The notes under the pieces were generated by a model. The model did not search any database and was not told the DNA's origin. It worked only from the letters and a program-made list of their open reading frames with translations. Of a stretch of 64,000 bases of DNA, positions 48,751 to 59,916 are shown piece by piece. Position 1 is the first letter of the stretch. Each line of letters opens with the position of its first letter. The stretch spans positions 1,302,001 through 1,366,000 of the forward strand of contig NW_027490131.1 in the NCBI RefSeq assembly GCF_050948175.1. The letters run 5' to 3'. A program made the translations under genes and the position numbers. The DNA comes from Xylocopa sonorina. Lineage: Eukaryota > Arthropoda > Insecta > Hymenoptera > Apidae.

Positions 48751-49545
48751 AACGCGATGCACTGAATTACGTCTTATCAACTAACATAGAAAGGAGATGT
48801 GATATCGCGTTTTATGATGATATAGAACTCTACTTCTTCGATGCGTAGATATCTAGAAACGCTATTCCATAGCAAGCATGTGTGGCATTAACATACTTTT
48901 GAAGAGTACACGAGATATACATAACGCGTTGCATTGAATTACATCTTACCATGAAGCATAGAAATGAGATACGATATCGCGTTTTATGAAGCCTTAGAAC
49001 TCTATTGTTTCGATACTCAGACATCTACAAAAGCTATTCCGTTGCAAGGAAGTGTGGCATTTACATTCTCCTGAAGTGTAGACGAGATAAGCATAACGTT
49101 TTGCATTGTATATTACATCTTATCATGCGGCATTGAAATAAGATGCGACATCGAGGTTGCATGAAATATTCGTTATCTAGTTCTTCTAAAAAGGAGTAGC
49201 AGATGAGAATATTGCATTGCGTGGGGCATTACTACTTACTTGCTTTGAAACGTTGGAGTAAATTGTGTCGTCGTAATACATGAAGCGTTAGAACTCTATT
49301 TCTTCGATGCTTACGAATCCTATGAATCCTACGGTTGCATGCAATGTGATGGTGTTTCATAGTGTCTGCGTGCCAATGCATGAGAGTTCTAATGCTTTCT
49401 GCAACGCGAGAGCCCATCTCATTTCAACGTTTCAAGGTTAGTTATTTGTAATGTTCTATGCATTTTATTATACTTATCTGCGTCTGCTCTTGAAAGGAAT
49501 GTGAGTTCTACAAATTCATGCAATGGGATAGCGTTTCCAAGTGCA
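48751..49545 (-). repeat. Satellite 1 array, reverse; inner edge of the right arm
   Basis: Orientation switches near 48740-48780. The outer part (about 49200-49545) mirrors 39285-39600 of the left arm, sharing rare variants. Confidence 0.8.
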
Positions 49546-50010
49546 ATGTCGTACGTAGCTCCTGCCACCCATTCTACACATGAGCCTTCTTGCACTTCTA
49601 TCATCAACCCCTGGAATCAGGGAACCTGCCGTGCTCGCATACAGCATTGGCAGTTGCAGCGTTCGCGCGCGCACACCTGCACGCGCTCACACGCACCAAG
49701 TACCGCTGTGTCACTAGAACCGACTGGCAAGCACTACTGTCTCACTCCCATTATCGAGTATATCTGCGTTCGCTCCAACGACGAACACCCTTGCCTACCT
49801 TGCACCAGTGATTTCATTCTGCTAAGAGGCGCAGTCGCAGCCCACCACCTCAATGGGGATTCTCCCAATTCAGGGAGCCGACTTTAGCAGAACCTGTATT
49901 CTACTTTTAAGCCTCTTACATACATATATATAGTATATCCGGACTAATGTATTGCTGCATATAAGAATTCATAAATCCAAGTTACACACGTTAAGAATCC
50001 AAGACACGAA
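49546..50010 (-). repeat. Solo-LTR-like repeat, right arm
   Basis: Reverse complement of 38799-39290 without the long TA run. Its termini are more degraded (TGCAAT instead of TGTAAC on one side). Plus-strand ORFs at 49501-49887 are frames of this repeat. Confidence 0.6.
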
Positions 50011-50424
50011 CAACACACGCGTAATCGTAGGTTCATGCTGCACTTACTTCATTATACAATTTCATAAGTTAAACGCGAAAGACGCACCGCTAGTCCCACC
50101 ACGAGACGCGAGTCCACACTCGCTGGACCGCATGCTCCTCGCAACGATCCGTTAATCCCCACTCGCTAGACCACATGCTTTCATGATTTTTTAAGTAAAT
50201 GTATCAAACTGGTATAAATATTAATACATATTTTATATTTTAGTTAATTCCAAATACAATATCTCCTTAAGATACTTCATTAAATCTAAAATCCTATCTA
50301 ATTTCATATCACTTCATGATATTTTAATTAGATATTTGAAATTGGTTTATATAATTACATTTATCATATATTTTAGTTACTTAAATATAGATCATCCCCT
50401 CTAAATGAAAATAAATATCTATAT
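50011..50424 (+). repeat. Short unique stretch, then satellite 2
   Basis: 50011-50160 has no recognised content. 50161-50405 is about two monomers of satellite 2 (TTAGTTAATTCC, AAATCCTATCTAATTTC, ATTTGAAATTGG), the only satellite 2 outside 22.5-26.2 kb. It lies next to the truncated 3' side of the R1 fragment. Confidence 0.7.
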
Positions 50425-50599
50425 ATTATATAAGTCGATCATTTATTTGCATCGTTCGAGTTCGCTTTCTTTCCATCGAGGCTTGCAAATCCCTCTTCGT
50501 TATTCTTGTAATTCGTACTTCAGAAGGTATGTAGTACGTATTGATGGTCCAACGCTGAAAATATCTCAAACACTTCTGCTATACTCAACTTAGCGTATA

Positions 50600-51180
50600 T
50601 GCAATCTCCTATCAACATTATGTCTATTTTTTACTTGTTTTGGTTCTTAAAGTATGTATGGTCTCCTTTCGGACTGATCGCGATTTGATCGTTTCTTAGA
50701 GCCATTTTGATGATCTTATCCTCTCTATGGTTGTTCGTCTTACTACCCCAGATTACCGATTTTTCATTCAGGTCGCCCGCAGTTATTATTCTGTTTGCTT
50801 TCTCTCCCTTTTCTATGTTAACCTCAACTTGGTTTATAAATTCTTCGATTTCTTTCCGTTCCTGTTAAGCAAGAAGTAGCAGCTTATAGCTTTTGTTCCT
50901 TCGACCATTGCATGAACGATTCCGGTCGAGGAATATGTGGTACCATATATGAAACATTTTCGATTAACACCGGTTATCCATACCACAACGTCACCGTTCT
51001 CGTCATGCAGTCAGTATTCTTCCATCTTGTGTGCTTCCGATATTATTACCACGTTTGTCTCTTAAATCATTCGCATTTGTAGGACTTTGAATTCCATATT
51101 CGTTTCTCGTTCTTTTCTATCAACGCTTTTCTGTAGGCCAGACAATTAAACCTCCGCTAACGTGTCTGATCTACGGATTC
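50600..51180 (-). pseudogene. R1-like ORF2 endonuclease start, decayed
   Basis: In broken frames one reads NVVIISEAHK (the active-site Glu block), HDENGDVVVWITG, then an SCYF-type block and a degraded GDLNEKS-like region near 50750, in the order typical of R1-clade apurinic endonucleases. Many stops. No RT domain follows. Confidence 0.55.
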
Positions 51181-51206
51181 CTTCTTCCTGCCTCGCTGCA
51201 GACGAT

Positions 51207-51560
51207 TCATTTCGGTTTATTCGCGATGCAACCGATCATCGTATAAATCTGAGATCCGCATCTTCTGTAGATTCCCTTATTATCTTTGACTTCTTCGCAA
51301 TTTCTGCCGATACGTCCCAGTTTATGGCATTTGAAGCATCTCTCGATTCTCGGTAGCACTTGGCAGAGACAAGGTGTTAATGGTATTTTGAGTCGTCTGA
51401 TCTTCTCCAACTCTTTACTGTATTCCTGTCCAAATTCAACTAACACGATTCGGTTGCCTCTCCACGTTTGTTTTAGCAACTTGACGTTTATACCGCTATC
51501 CTTTCCTTCGATTATTTTCAGTGTTCGGTTTATGTAATCATTCATTTCTTCTCTGGTCAC
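51207..51560 (-). pseudogene. R1-like ORF1 (Gag-like) C-terminal part
   Basis: Contains KLLKQTWRGNRIVLVEFG and a zinc-knuckle region: CFKCHKLGRIGRNC, where Arg stands in place of the His of C-x2-C-x4-H-x4-C, then YRRCGSQIYTMIGC, also altered. Upstream minus-strand codons (51790-51570) continue the ORF1 with GDIILEFNKKTG and TSASIILQLRDIYPLG. The gene encodes the RNA-binding protein of the LINE; the stops upstream and the lost ligands make it non-functional. Confidence 0.7.
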
Positions 51561-52863
51561 CTAACGGGTATATGTCCCTTAATTGGAGAATTATACTCGC
51601 ACTTGTATGTTTTTCTTCGAATTCTGTTTCTAGTGTTCCTTTTATCTCCTTTATTACGTTCTATATACCTGTTTTCTTGTTAAATTCTAGGATTATATCA
51701 CCCTCTCTCGATTTTCTTGCCTCATCTATTTGTATTTTTGTCGTTCCTCTATACCGTTCGCCACTAGTTCGATCTAGTGTTCGATCTCAGGTTTTTTTTA
51801 TATACCTGATGTTTCCCATTAATGTTTTCTAATATATCATTACCTTCGTCCTATCCTCGCTCATAATATTTATCATTACGTCTAATGTGTGGCTGCCTAT
51901 TCTTCTATTTGAAAGTATGGACGTTAATCTTATCGGTAGCTTTACCATTATTCTGCCCTTTCCTTTGCTTCCCTTACTTCGGCTCCTGATGCTTCTCCTT
52001 TCGTGCCTGTGTTTTCCGAGGCTTTCTTTTCCTCTTTTATATTTTCCTATCCTTTGGTGTCATCAACAGGGGGCTCCGAACCGCCTGCCCAACAATTAAT
52101 CTTCTGCCAGGACCCGACGGGGCTGATTCCGAATCACGAGCCAGCAGCACCTTTCATCAGCATATGCACAGCAGCCTCGCTTAGGCCGGTGGTGGAGGTT
52201 GGGGGGGGGGGGCAGGCCCACCACCATCCTACTGCCTGCCCTGATGCGGGCGAGGAACGCAGCGCCACTTGAAACGCGACCAGCATCTATCTTATACTCT
52301 AACCGATTCGTAGTCGCGTTTTTCATTAAGCTTGCCGGAATCAGTGATATTGATTCGTTCAGTCTAAAGTATTATTTTCTTTTTAAGTTTCTCGATATTT
52401 TTATTTTCTCTCACGATATCGTCTATTTCGTTATACCTTGCCCTGACGGTATGGTATATAATCTGTTGTTTGATATTCGTAGGTTTTCCTCTTAATAAAT
52501 GCAATGTTTCCACAGATCTTTTTCTTTCTCTTTAGTTACGTTCTTGTTATTTTATGTTCTCTATCCTCCACATTTTCTCTCTGCACCATACCGGAACCGG
52601 CGTTGTACGATTACTTCATGATGGTGCCCCGGTCTCGCCACCCCGAGATTGAGTGTTCTCCCTTGCATCCGTTGATTTGTATATGTCAAATATTGGAGAA
52701 TATTTCCACTTATCCTTTGTATTTTTCGAATTACGTTTTAGTTAGATGTATATTGGATATGCGTCGAATTATCTGACTTCCGTACGATTTGTTTGTAATG
52801 TTTTATTCTTTTCCGATTGGTTGTTTTCATTTAGTCGAAGGCGTTCCTGTATTCAATGCGGAC

Positions 52864-52927
52864 CCGCTCCGATTGAACTCGCCGATTATTATATTATATT
52901 ACGTGAATAAACGTTCAATCGGAGCGG
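52864..52927 (+). other. Conserved inverted repeat/hairpin, right arm
   Basis: CCGCTCCGATTGAAC (52864-52878) and GTTCAATCGGAGCGG (52913-52927) pair perfectly over 15 bp, with a 34-bp AT-rich loop. Same structure as 37553-37620, with the loop sequence diverged. Confidence 0.85.
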
Positions 52928-53035
52928 ATCTCTGCCACTCCGTAACTGCGGAAAGCTTACTGCATAGCCTCATCCCTGGGAATGTTGCGGAGGCTGCTTC
53001 CGTCCCGAGATGAAAGTGTGATTGTGTTAGATTTA

Positions 53036-53275
53036 GTTAGGTTACGCTAGGTTAGGTTAGGTTGAGATACGTTTGGGAATGTTTGTAGGTTGCTCGGTTA
53101 TGTTGGGTTAGATTTAAGAAAGCGTAGGTTCGTTTTGTTTAGGTTTAAAGAAGATAATGTTAGATTGTTTTAGGTTGAGTTAGATTTGAGTGCAGGCAGG
53201 TTAAGTCAGATTAGGTGTAATTGAGGTTAACTTGGTTTAAATTAAGTTTAGAGGTTGTTAGATTAAGTTAAGCCA
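53036..53275 (+). repeat. Degenerate TTAGG-like tract, right arm
   Basis: Contains GCTAGGTTAGGTTAGGTTG and many scattered TTAGGT or TTAGAT words. Reverse partner of 37205-37445. Confidence 0.6.
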
Positions 53276-53279
53276 AGTA

Positions 53280-53455
53280 AGAGATGGATTACCGATAGCT
53301 GGCAATGCCATTCTTCGATATTTCTTGAATTCCCGACTATTGACAATACCATCCGTTATTATGTCATAAGTTATCGACCGCAATCATTATCTACTGTCGA
53401 TATATCGTGAGTTACCGACCGCAGGCAACACCATCCATCGGTAACTTATACGTTA
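53280..53455 (-). repeat. 41-bp minisatellite, right arm
   Basis: Units such as AAGTTATCGACCGCAATC and GTGAGTTACCGACCGCAGGC mirror the left-arm units; spacing is about 41-60 bp with indels. It lies directly 5' of the HSDL2 copy. Confidence 0.65.
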
Positions 53456-53539
53456 TTTTTAATGGAAACATCCATCCGTAGGAATGTATTGACTCGTTTC
53501 GTCATCTCTTCAATCTGTGCTGAAACAGAATTGCGAACA

Positions 53540-54850
53540 GCTTGAGCAGTTTTCACAGAGATGACTTCACCGGTCTGGCAACAACGGGTGCTACATATAG
53601 GTTCTCACAAAACCATTTGCCGCACAACTCAGTACTGAAAGGGATAATAATGTTAGCGTTATTACATCTACCAGGCATAGAATCCATAAGTATAAAAAAT
53701 TATGTCCTTGTGAATAATATCAATTCTAGAGGAACATTTCTAATGTAAGTAAAAAAGTTCTGTTTTAGGTGTAGAAATAATATTCTCCCATATGACACTA
53801 CACTTTTTTTCAGATCCAAACTATCCTTACCATGTTTAAAGAAAGGCACAAATCCTCATATAATAAATGTCAGCCCACCATTAAGTATAAAAATTAAACG
53901 AATATGGTTTCAAACTCGTGTCGATTATATAATATCCAAGTTCGGAATGTTAATGTGTGCTCTTGGAAGGGCCGATAAATATGAAAATGATGGTATTGCT
54001 GTGAATGCACTCCTGTCAAAGACTGCACTAATTATATATATTTCTAACTTCATTGTTAAGGAAAATAATTCTCCCAATTTGAGATTGCCTTACGCACGCG
54101 TTGTTTCAGGTATACATATGGCTGCAATGGATATGTTCGTTGGTTTAGAATCACAAAATTATAGTGGGAAGCTAAAAATAATGTGTGATGCAATGTACGC
54201 TTTTGTTTTACAAAGACAGTAAATCTGTTACTACTTAATCTTTAATGGATGAGGCAATATTAAAAAACTGAAGGAATGTCAGATTTTACCCATTATGCAT
54301 ATAATCCAGGTGTGAATAATTAACTAAAGGTTTACAATTAATACATGAATGTATAATATATATTTTAGTAAACAAATCAATTTATTCTATAGAATATAAA
54401 TATTATTGATAAGATAAATTGTTGTCTGATTCCTTCCTAGAGGAGAATTTGGAACATATAGATTTGGATAATTATATATGACAATTGAAAAGAACAAACA
54501 AATTATACAGATAAATCAGAGGAAAAGATCATGCAAATATTAATTGTCATCCAAACTAATTTACACAGCGAGTTTGTTAACAGAACTGTAAGCTCAAATA
54601 ATATATTGTTCATTATGTTAAAAAAAATTTATTGGTCTTCCTACATTACAGCACATCATAGATCAGTCTGATTAATTGTCCGAGCAACCATAATTCAAGA
54701 GTTAATTAACATCACTTTTGCAAAAATTTACACTATGTAAATTTCGTAAATTTTAATGGTGACGAACCTGGTACATGGTTTTTGAATCTTAAAAATGGTA
54801 GAAAGGTGCGGCAGGGAGAGGAGAACCTAGTCAACCACTAGGTACAACAT
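53540..54850 (+). pseudogene. HSDL2: HSDL2-like pseudogene, right copy
   Basis: HSDL2 couples a short-chain dehydrogenase (SDR) domain to an SCP2 lipid-binding domain. The exon ending at 53744 reads NNINSRGTFLI (SDR motif N-NTRGT). A 69-bp intron with GTAAGT...TTTTTTTCAG (53745-53813) keeps the frame into 53814-54222: SKLSLPCLKKG, HIINVSPPLS, catalytic YIISK (YxxxK), VNALLSKTA, HMAAMDMF, and an end at TAA. About 84 bp inside this exon looks like an intron whose donor was lost (acceptor GTTGTTTCAG). The SCP2 start, GDEPGTWFLNLKNGRK, is at 54766-54813. The Rossmann N-terminus and the rest of SCP2 are missing. Confidence 0.75.
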
Positions 54851-55919
54851 TAAAAATGGATTCTCAAAACTTTCTCGCAGTGCTTTCTCATTTAAAAAAT
54901 ATATTTCTTATGTTCAAATTAATTAGAAATGCAAAATAATTTTACTAATAACATAATATTATATATCTTTCGGAGAATTAAAACTTGCATCGACGAAGCC
55001 GTAGTGGGAAAGTTGAAAATTAGCGGTAATCTACGAGAAGCAATGAAATTAGAGAAATTAATGAACAATTTAAAGTCGAAACTTACTTTGAAAAATTAAA
55101 TACCGTCTCCTTAAAATGAACCGACATGTTAACTAATTAAGGAAAAATTATTCCTACTTATCAAAATGTTGTTACTTTTTCTAAACGTTTAATATGATAA
55201 TATAAAATATTTAAAATATAAAAAAAACTAAAGTAAAATATATTTTTATATATATACTATATTATATTTTCTAATATATTTTGTAACGCTAAATGACAAA
55301 AATTAAATAAATTAAGCTTGAATATATTTATTTATGTAGATTGAACTTTACTCATACATTTATAATAAAATGAACATTATTATTCATATTTAATATTTTC
55401 TTTGGAAACAATGAGCAAAGATATAAAGCACTTTGTTATTATAGTTCTAGCTGCTTCACAGGTTCCGAAGATGATAAAATAGACCAACGGCAGCAAAACG
55501 TCTAATGTTTCATAATTATTTTATAGTTGAAAGATTATTAAGCTTTATGCCTGAATGGATGCTTATATATAAGTATAACTGCCAAAATGAAATGAGATCG
55601 CAAAATGATGTTTACGCACCTGAGTGCTGCAATTTTGACGTATATAAATTTCTGATAAAATCATATAAATGTTTATAATCTAATTATCAATTATAAGTGG
55701 AATTCTCCAATTTATTTATGTAATAGTCCTTTCTTTTTGTACGCATTCTCCAATACATACACAGTGTCTTCAATCTTGATGGATTTTGTGTGTGTGTGTG
55801 TGTTTGTGGTAGCAGTTGCAGAAATACCACCTAATAGGTTTCATAGTTTCGATTCTAGTAAATCGAATAAAAGGGCATAAGAATTTCTGCAGAATATCAA
55901 GGCGATGTGAAGCTACTAT
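54851..55919. other. AT-rich arm sequence, no gene seen
   Basis: Partner of 35241-36290. Contains a TG dinucleotide run at 55788-55804. Confidence 0.5.
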
Positions 55920-56079
55920 TGCACTGCATACAGCATTTTTCACTGGAAGAATTTTGCTTCCAATGTGTCGACTCCAGATTTATTTGAATTGTTCTTGTTT
56001 AGAAAATTACAACTGAATGACATATCCCTTACCACAGCGCGTCGGTAACCACGATATCCAACAAATCCAAGTTTACTTT
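55920..56079 (-). pseudogene. SLC25A26: SLC25A26-like pseudogene, right copy, downstream part
   Basis: Minus-strand reading gives VGYRGYRRAVVRDMSFSCNF and then SNKSGVDTLEAKF, matching the second carrier repeat as in the left copy. It is separated from the rest of the gene by the CsRn1 insertion; its last 5 bp (56075-56079) are the target duplication. Confidence 0.65.
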
Positions 56080-56438
56080 TTGGGAAACCCGTGGGTGTGG
56101 TTGAATAACATTCGGAAGTATATAACAAAATAATTTATTTCAACAAAGACAGATTGAAAGTCAACGCTAGAGACGCTAGGTACGTAGCTTCAAGCTCACT
56201 CTAAACACACTGATCTTGAGGGCTCCTTTCCCTCACATTTTATCTGCTTGTCACCCCCTCATTTCGATGCCGAAAAGGAGGGGGCACGTTCGTAGAAATC
56301 ATCCTCAACCCTCGAAGACGAAGAGAAAGTTTGGAGTCAAACATATGTTTAATGTCTCCAGTCTCTTCGCTTCGAGGGTTAAGTGTGCTCTTCCGCCCTG
56401 CGCCACGGGGTGCAAAGGCGACTACGGTGGTCGCCACA
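56080..56438 (-). repeat. 3' LTR of the CsRn1-type element
   Basis: 359 bp. It differs from the other LTR by three visible substitutions and carries a 35-bp segment (CCCTCGAAGACG onward, near 56306-56340) missing from the other LTR. A minus-strand AATAAA signal lies at 56139-56134. A purine-rich tract (GGTAAGGGGGTGA on the minus strand) abuts it at 56439-56451. Confidence 0.9.
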
Positions 56439-56789
56439 TCACCCCCTTACCAGTGATAGCGCTAAGGGACAAAAGAAGAGAGAAAAAAAAGAAAGAAAAG
56501 AAATATAATACACGAAAAAAATAGTTCTACGACGTAAAAGAAAAATATGAGCGTACGAACCGTCACGCCAGTTCACGCTACGCTTATATCACTAAGTGTC
56601 GCTTGAAGGATAGTTATCCTTAAAAAAAAACTATTTCATATGCTAATATAATGGTATATAAGTATATATCTACGACTTCGTTATAACACGGAACACATAG
56701 AGTTAAAGTAAAATGAAATGAACGCCATACAAAAAAAAAAAAAAATACTTCCATTCCTAATATATTGTAATAAGGAAAAAAAAATGAAG

Positions 56790-58610
56790 TTATAAGCCGA
56801 CTTGTAGTCGCTCGGGAAATCTGACACGTCTACCGGATCGCGTCTTATAGTCGGTCGTGGTAGTCGTGTCCTGGTCCTGTCGCGTCGTCGGTGCGTTTCT
56901 GCGTTCGTCATTGTTCCGTGCGTTACTGTCATGTCGTTGTTCGACATGTGGGTCGTCTCCATCGTCAGTCATTATGAAGGCGGGTTTCAGACGATCAACG
57001 GAAACCTTAACTTGTTTACCCTTGATCTCAAGAGTGAAAGTTTTGTCGCCACGTTGTACTACTCTGAAGGGCCCATCGTAAGAGGGCTGCAAGGGACCTT
57101 TGACTGCGTCGTGGCGGAGAAAAACGTATGGCGACGTGGCGAGGTCCTTAAAAATAAAGGTTTTTCTCGTCCCATGACGAGTAATGGCAGAAGGCCTTAA
57201 TCTGCTGAAGTGTCCTCGTAATTTACGTACGAATTCCGAAGATGCTTCATTTCTATTAGTTTCGAAAAGCTCGCCAGGCAGTCGCAGGCCGTTGCCATAT
57301 AACATCTCCGCTGCCGACGCACTCAAGTCCTCCTTGTAAGCTGACCGAATACCGAGCAAAACGATAGGTAAAATTTCTACCCAGTCTTCGGTCTCGTGGC
57401 ATTTTATTGCGGCCTTCAACTGGCGATGAAAACGCTCCACCATGCCATTTGCTTGCGGGTGGTAAGCCGTCGTCCGTAAGTGAGTAGCACCAATTGAACG
57501 TGCTAGTTCTTTAAATAAACCAGATTCGAATTGGCGTCCCTGGTCAGTGGTTATTCTCAAGGGAACGCCAAATCGAGAAATCCAAATGTGTATAAGTCCC
57601 GTAGCGATAGTCTGTGCGTCAATGTCGGTAATGGGCATGACTTCCGGCCAGCGAGAGAAACGGTCGACACATGTCAGGCAATACTTAAAACCATTGGAAG
57701 AAGGTAAAGGCCCTACGATGTCGACGTGTATATGGTCAAAACGACCGGAATCTTTAAAATCGACCGTAGGGGTTGTAACGTGCCTGGTGACCTTCGCTCG
57801 CTGACACGGTATGCAATGCTTCGTCCATGTCCTGCAGTCTTTGTTCATAGACGGCCAGACGTAGCGATCGGCTACAAGTCGTTGGCCCGCGCGTACTCCC
57901 GGATGGGCAAGACCGTGAAGGGCTTCAAAAACGGCCCGTCGCAAGGATGCGGGTACATACGGCCTAATAGACGCGTTGGACGTGTCACAATATAATGCAG
58001 CATTGCACACGGGGAAATTAATTTTCTTTAAATCCAACGAATAGGGATTAGAAAGTAAAATATCCTTCAGCTCCTGATCCTGTTCCTGAGCTTGCTCGAT
58101 AGTTTTGTAATCAGGGGCTGAAGTTAACGTTTCGATACGCGACAACACGTCTGCTACGTTATTATCCGTACCTTTAACGTGCCGTATGTCAGTAGTAAAC
58201 TGACTTATAAAATCTAAGTATCGAAATTGTCTTGGCGAACATTTTTCCAATTTTTGTCGAAATGCGAATGTTAGCAGCTTGTGGTCAGTGTAGATTGTAA
58301 AATTTCGTCCTTCTACTAGATGTCTGAATCGCTTGATCGCGGCATAAATACTTAAAAGCTCGCGGTCGTAAGCGCTGTATTTTCGCTGAGGTGCGGAATG
58401 GGCTTTCGTGAAAAATGCCAATGGCTGCCACGCGTCATTCGCGAACTGTTGGAGGACTGCGCCGACAGCATAGTCGGACGCGTCCACCATAATGTTTATT
58501 GGCGCACCTGGAATCGGATGCGCCAACATCGAGGCCTCGGCTAGACCCTTTTTTATACTATGGAAAGCCTTTTCCGCAGATTCAGTCCATGATCCGTGCG
58601 GCGCTCCGTA
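56790..58610 (-). pseudogene. CsRn1-type RNase H and integrase
   Basis: Open from about 58610 through 56790 (ATG at 58529, 579 codons). RNase H: IMVDASDYAVGAVLQQ, YDRELLSIYAA, YTDHKLLTFAF, and ADVLSRI. Integrase: H-x3-H in LHGLAHPG, C-x2-C in HCIPCQRAK, then the catalytic triad in HVDIVGPLP, TTDQGRQFES and NGMVERFHRQLK, and a GPF/Y-like module (YDGPFRVVQRGDKTF). Intact as a reading frame, but out of frame with the RT because of a small deletion near 58616, so it is not made as a normal polyprotein. Confidence 0.9.
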
Positions 58611-59916
58611 TAAAACGGCGGTAAAAATTTACCATGCCTAGAAACTTCCGCAGAACTCTAATAGTTGCGGGCTTCGGGAAATTCGCGACGGCTTCTACCT
58701 TTTCGGGTAAAGGTTTAATTCCGTCGCGGGTAACTGTAAAGCCGAGGAATGTAATGTCCTCGACCCCGAAAACGCACTTTGCCGCGTTGATCACTATTCC
58801 ATGTTCTGATAGGCGATTAAATAAAATTCGGAGATGTTCCTTATGCTCGGCTTCGTTTTCCGACGCAATAAGGAAATCATCAATGTAGGCGAAGACGAAA
58901 TCGAGTCCGCGAGTAATTTGGTCTACGAAGCGCTGGCAAGTTTGAGCCGCGTTCCGCAGACCGAACGGCATAAAAATAAATTCGAAAAGCCCAAAAGGGG
59001 TGGCTATAGCCGTTTTTTCTATGTCACCCGGCGCGACGGGTATCTGGTTATATGCGCGAACTAAATCTATTTTGCTAAATATAGTCTTGCCGTGCAGGCT
59101 TTGCGCGAAATCCTCGATATGTGGAGGTGCATATCTGTCGGGTACTGTACGCGCGTTTAGGACCCGGTAGTCCCCACAAGGACGTATCGTGTTGCCGTCC
59201 TTCTTTGGCACCAGGTGCAGTGGTGATGCTCAGGGACTCTTCGAGGGCCGGATAACGCCTTGCCGGAGCAGCAGGTCAATTTCGGCCTTGGCTACTTGCA
59301 TCCGATCCGGGGCGAGGCGACATGGCTTGCTGTAGACAGGCGGTCCTGGCGTTGTCTCGATGTGATGTTGTATTGTGTGCTTAACCTCTTCGGGGCCAAA
59401 AACAGGTGGCCTGGTGAGGTTTGGGTATTCAGCCAAAAGTTTATGGTATGCTGAATCCCCCATAACTGTTTTCACCGAACCTGCACCACTGCGCACAGTT
59501 ACACCACACGTAAATAAGTTTGTGGTCTTGTCAATTAAACGTCTATTCCGCGGATCCACTAACAGGTTATAATATGCCAGGAAATCTACACCAATAATTG
59601 GTGTTTCGACGTCTGCCACTACGAAACGCCACACGAAATCACGGCGTAAAGAAAAATTTAATTTTAAAACGACCGTACCGTACGTCGCGATGGGGGTGCC
59701 GTTGGCCGCATGCAAGGAATAGTCTGCTTGCGGTGGCTTTCCCTGCACTCGCGAACGCGGAAATACGCATAAATCTGCGCCGGTGTCCACTAAAAATCGA
59801 ACGCGCGTATCTCGGTCCGTTATGAAAATGCAGCGGGCCATGGGACCGTCAAGCTCAGCCGCGTTCGCACCTGACGGTTCTACTCGTTTCCTGGCTTCGG
59901 ACCGGCCCATTTGCAT
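58582..59916 (-). pseudogene. CsRn1-type protease and reverse transcriptase
   Basis: 59916-59230 holds the protease (FLVDTGADLCVFP, later VIGVDF-like IIGVDFL) and the lead into RT (HHIETTPGPPVYSKPCRL, LLRQGVIRPSKSP). An in-frame TGA at 59232-59230 follows, in place of a conserved Trp. 59211-58582 is RT: CGDYRVLNA, FSKIDLVRAYNQIPV, TPFGLFEFIFMPFGLRNA, and the active site YIDD (residues 109-112 of this part). The frame is lost at about 58616 after NFYRRF. It overlaps the end of gag in another frame, as usual for these elements. Confidence 0.9.

Larger units (their letters stand above)
50425..53035 (-). mobile_element. R1-like non-LTR retrotransposon fragment, right copy
   Basis: Read on the minus strand: a 5' region with the conserved hairpin (about 53030-52350), the decayed ORF1 start (52330-51560), the ORF1 zinc-knuckle end (51560-51207), and the start of ORF2 with an APE-type endonuclease (about 51150-50600). 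RT is absent; the element is cut at about 50425. The plus-strand ORFs in this interval run antisense and are not genes. Confidence 0.7.

Noticed and set aside
53036..53275. Telomere (TTAGG)n
   Set aside because: Only a few scattered units, never a clean array, with the mirror copy inside the window. Interstitial degenerate tracts are common in insects.
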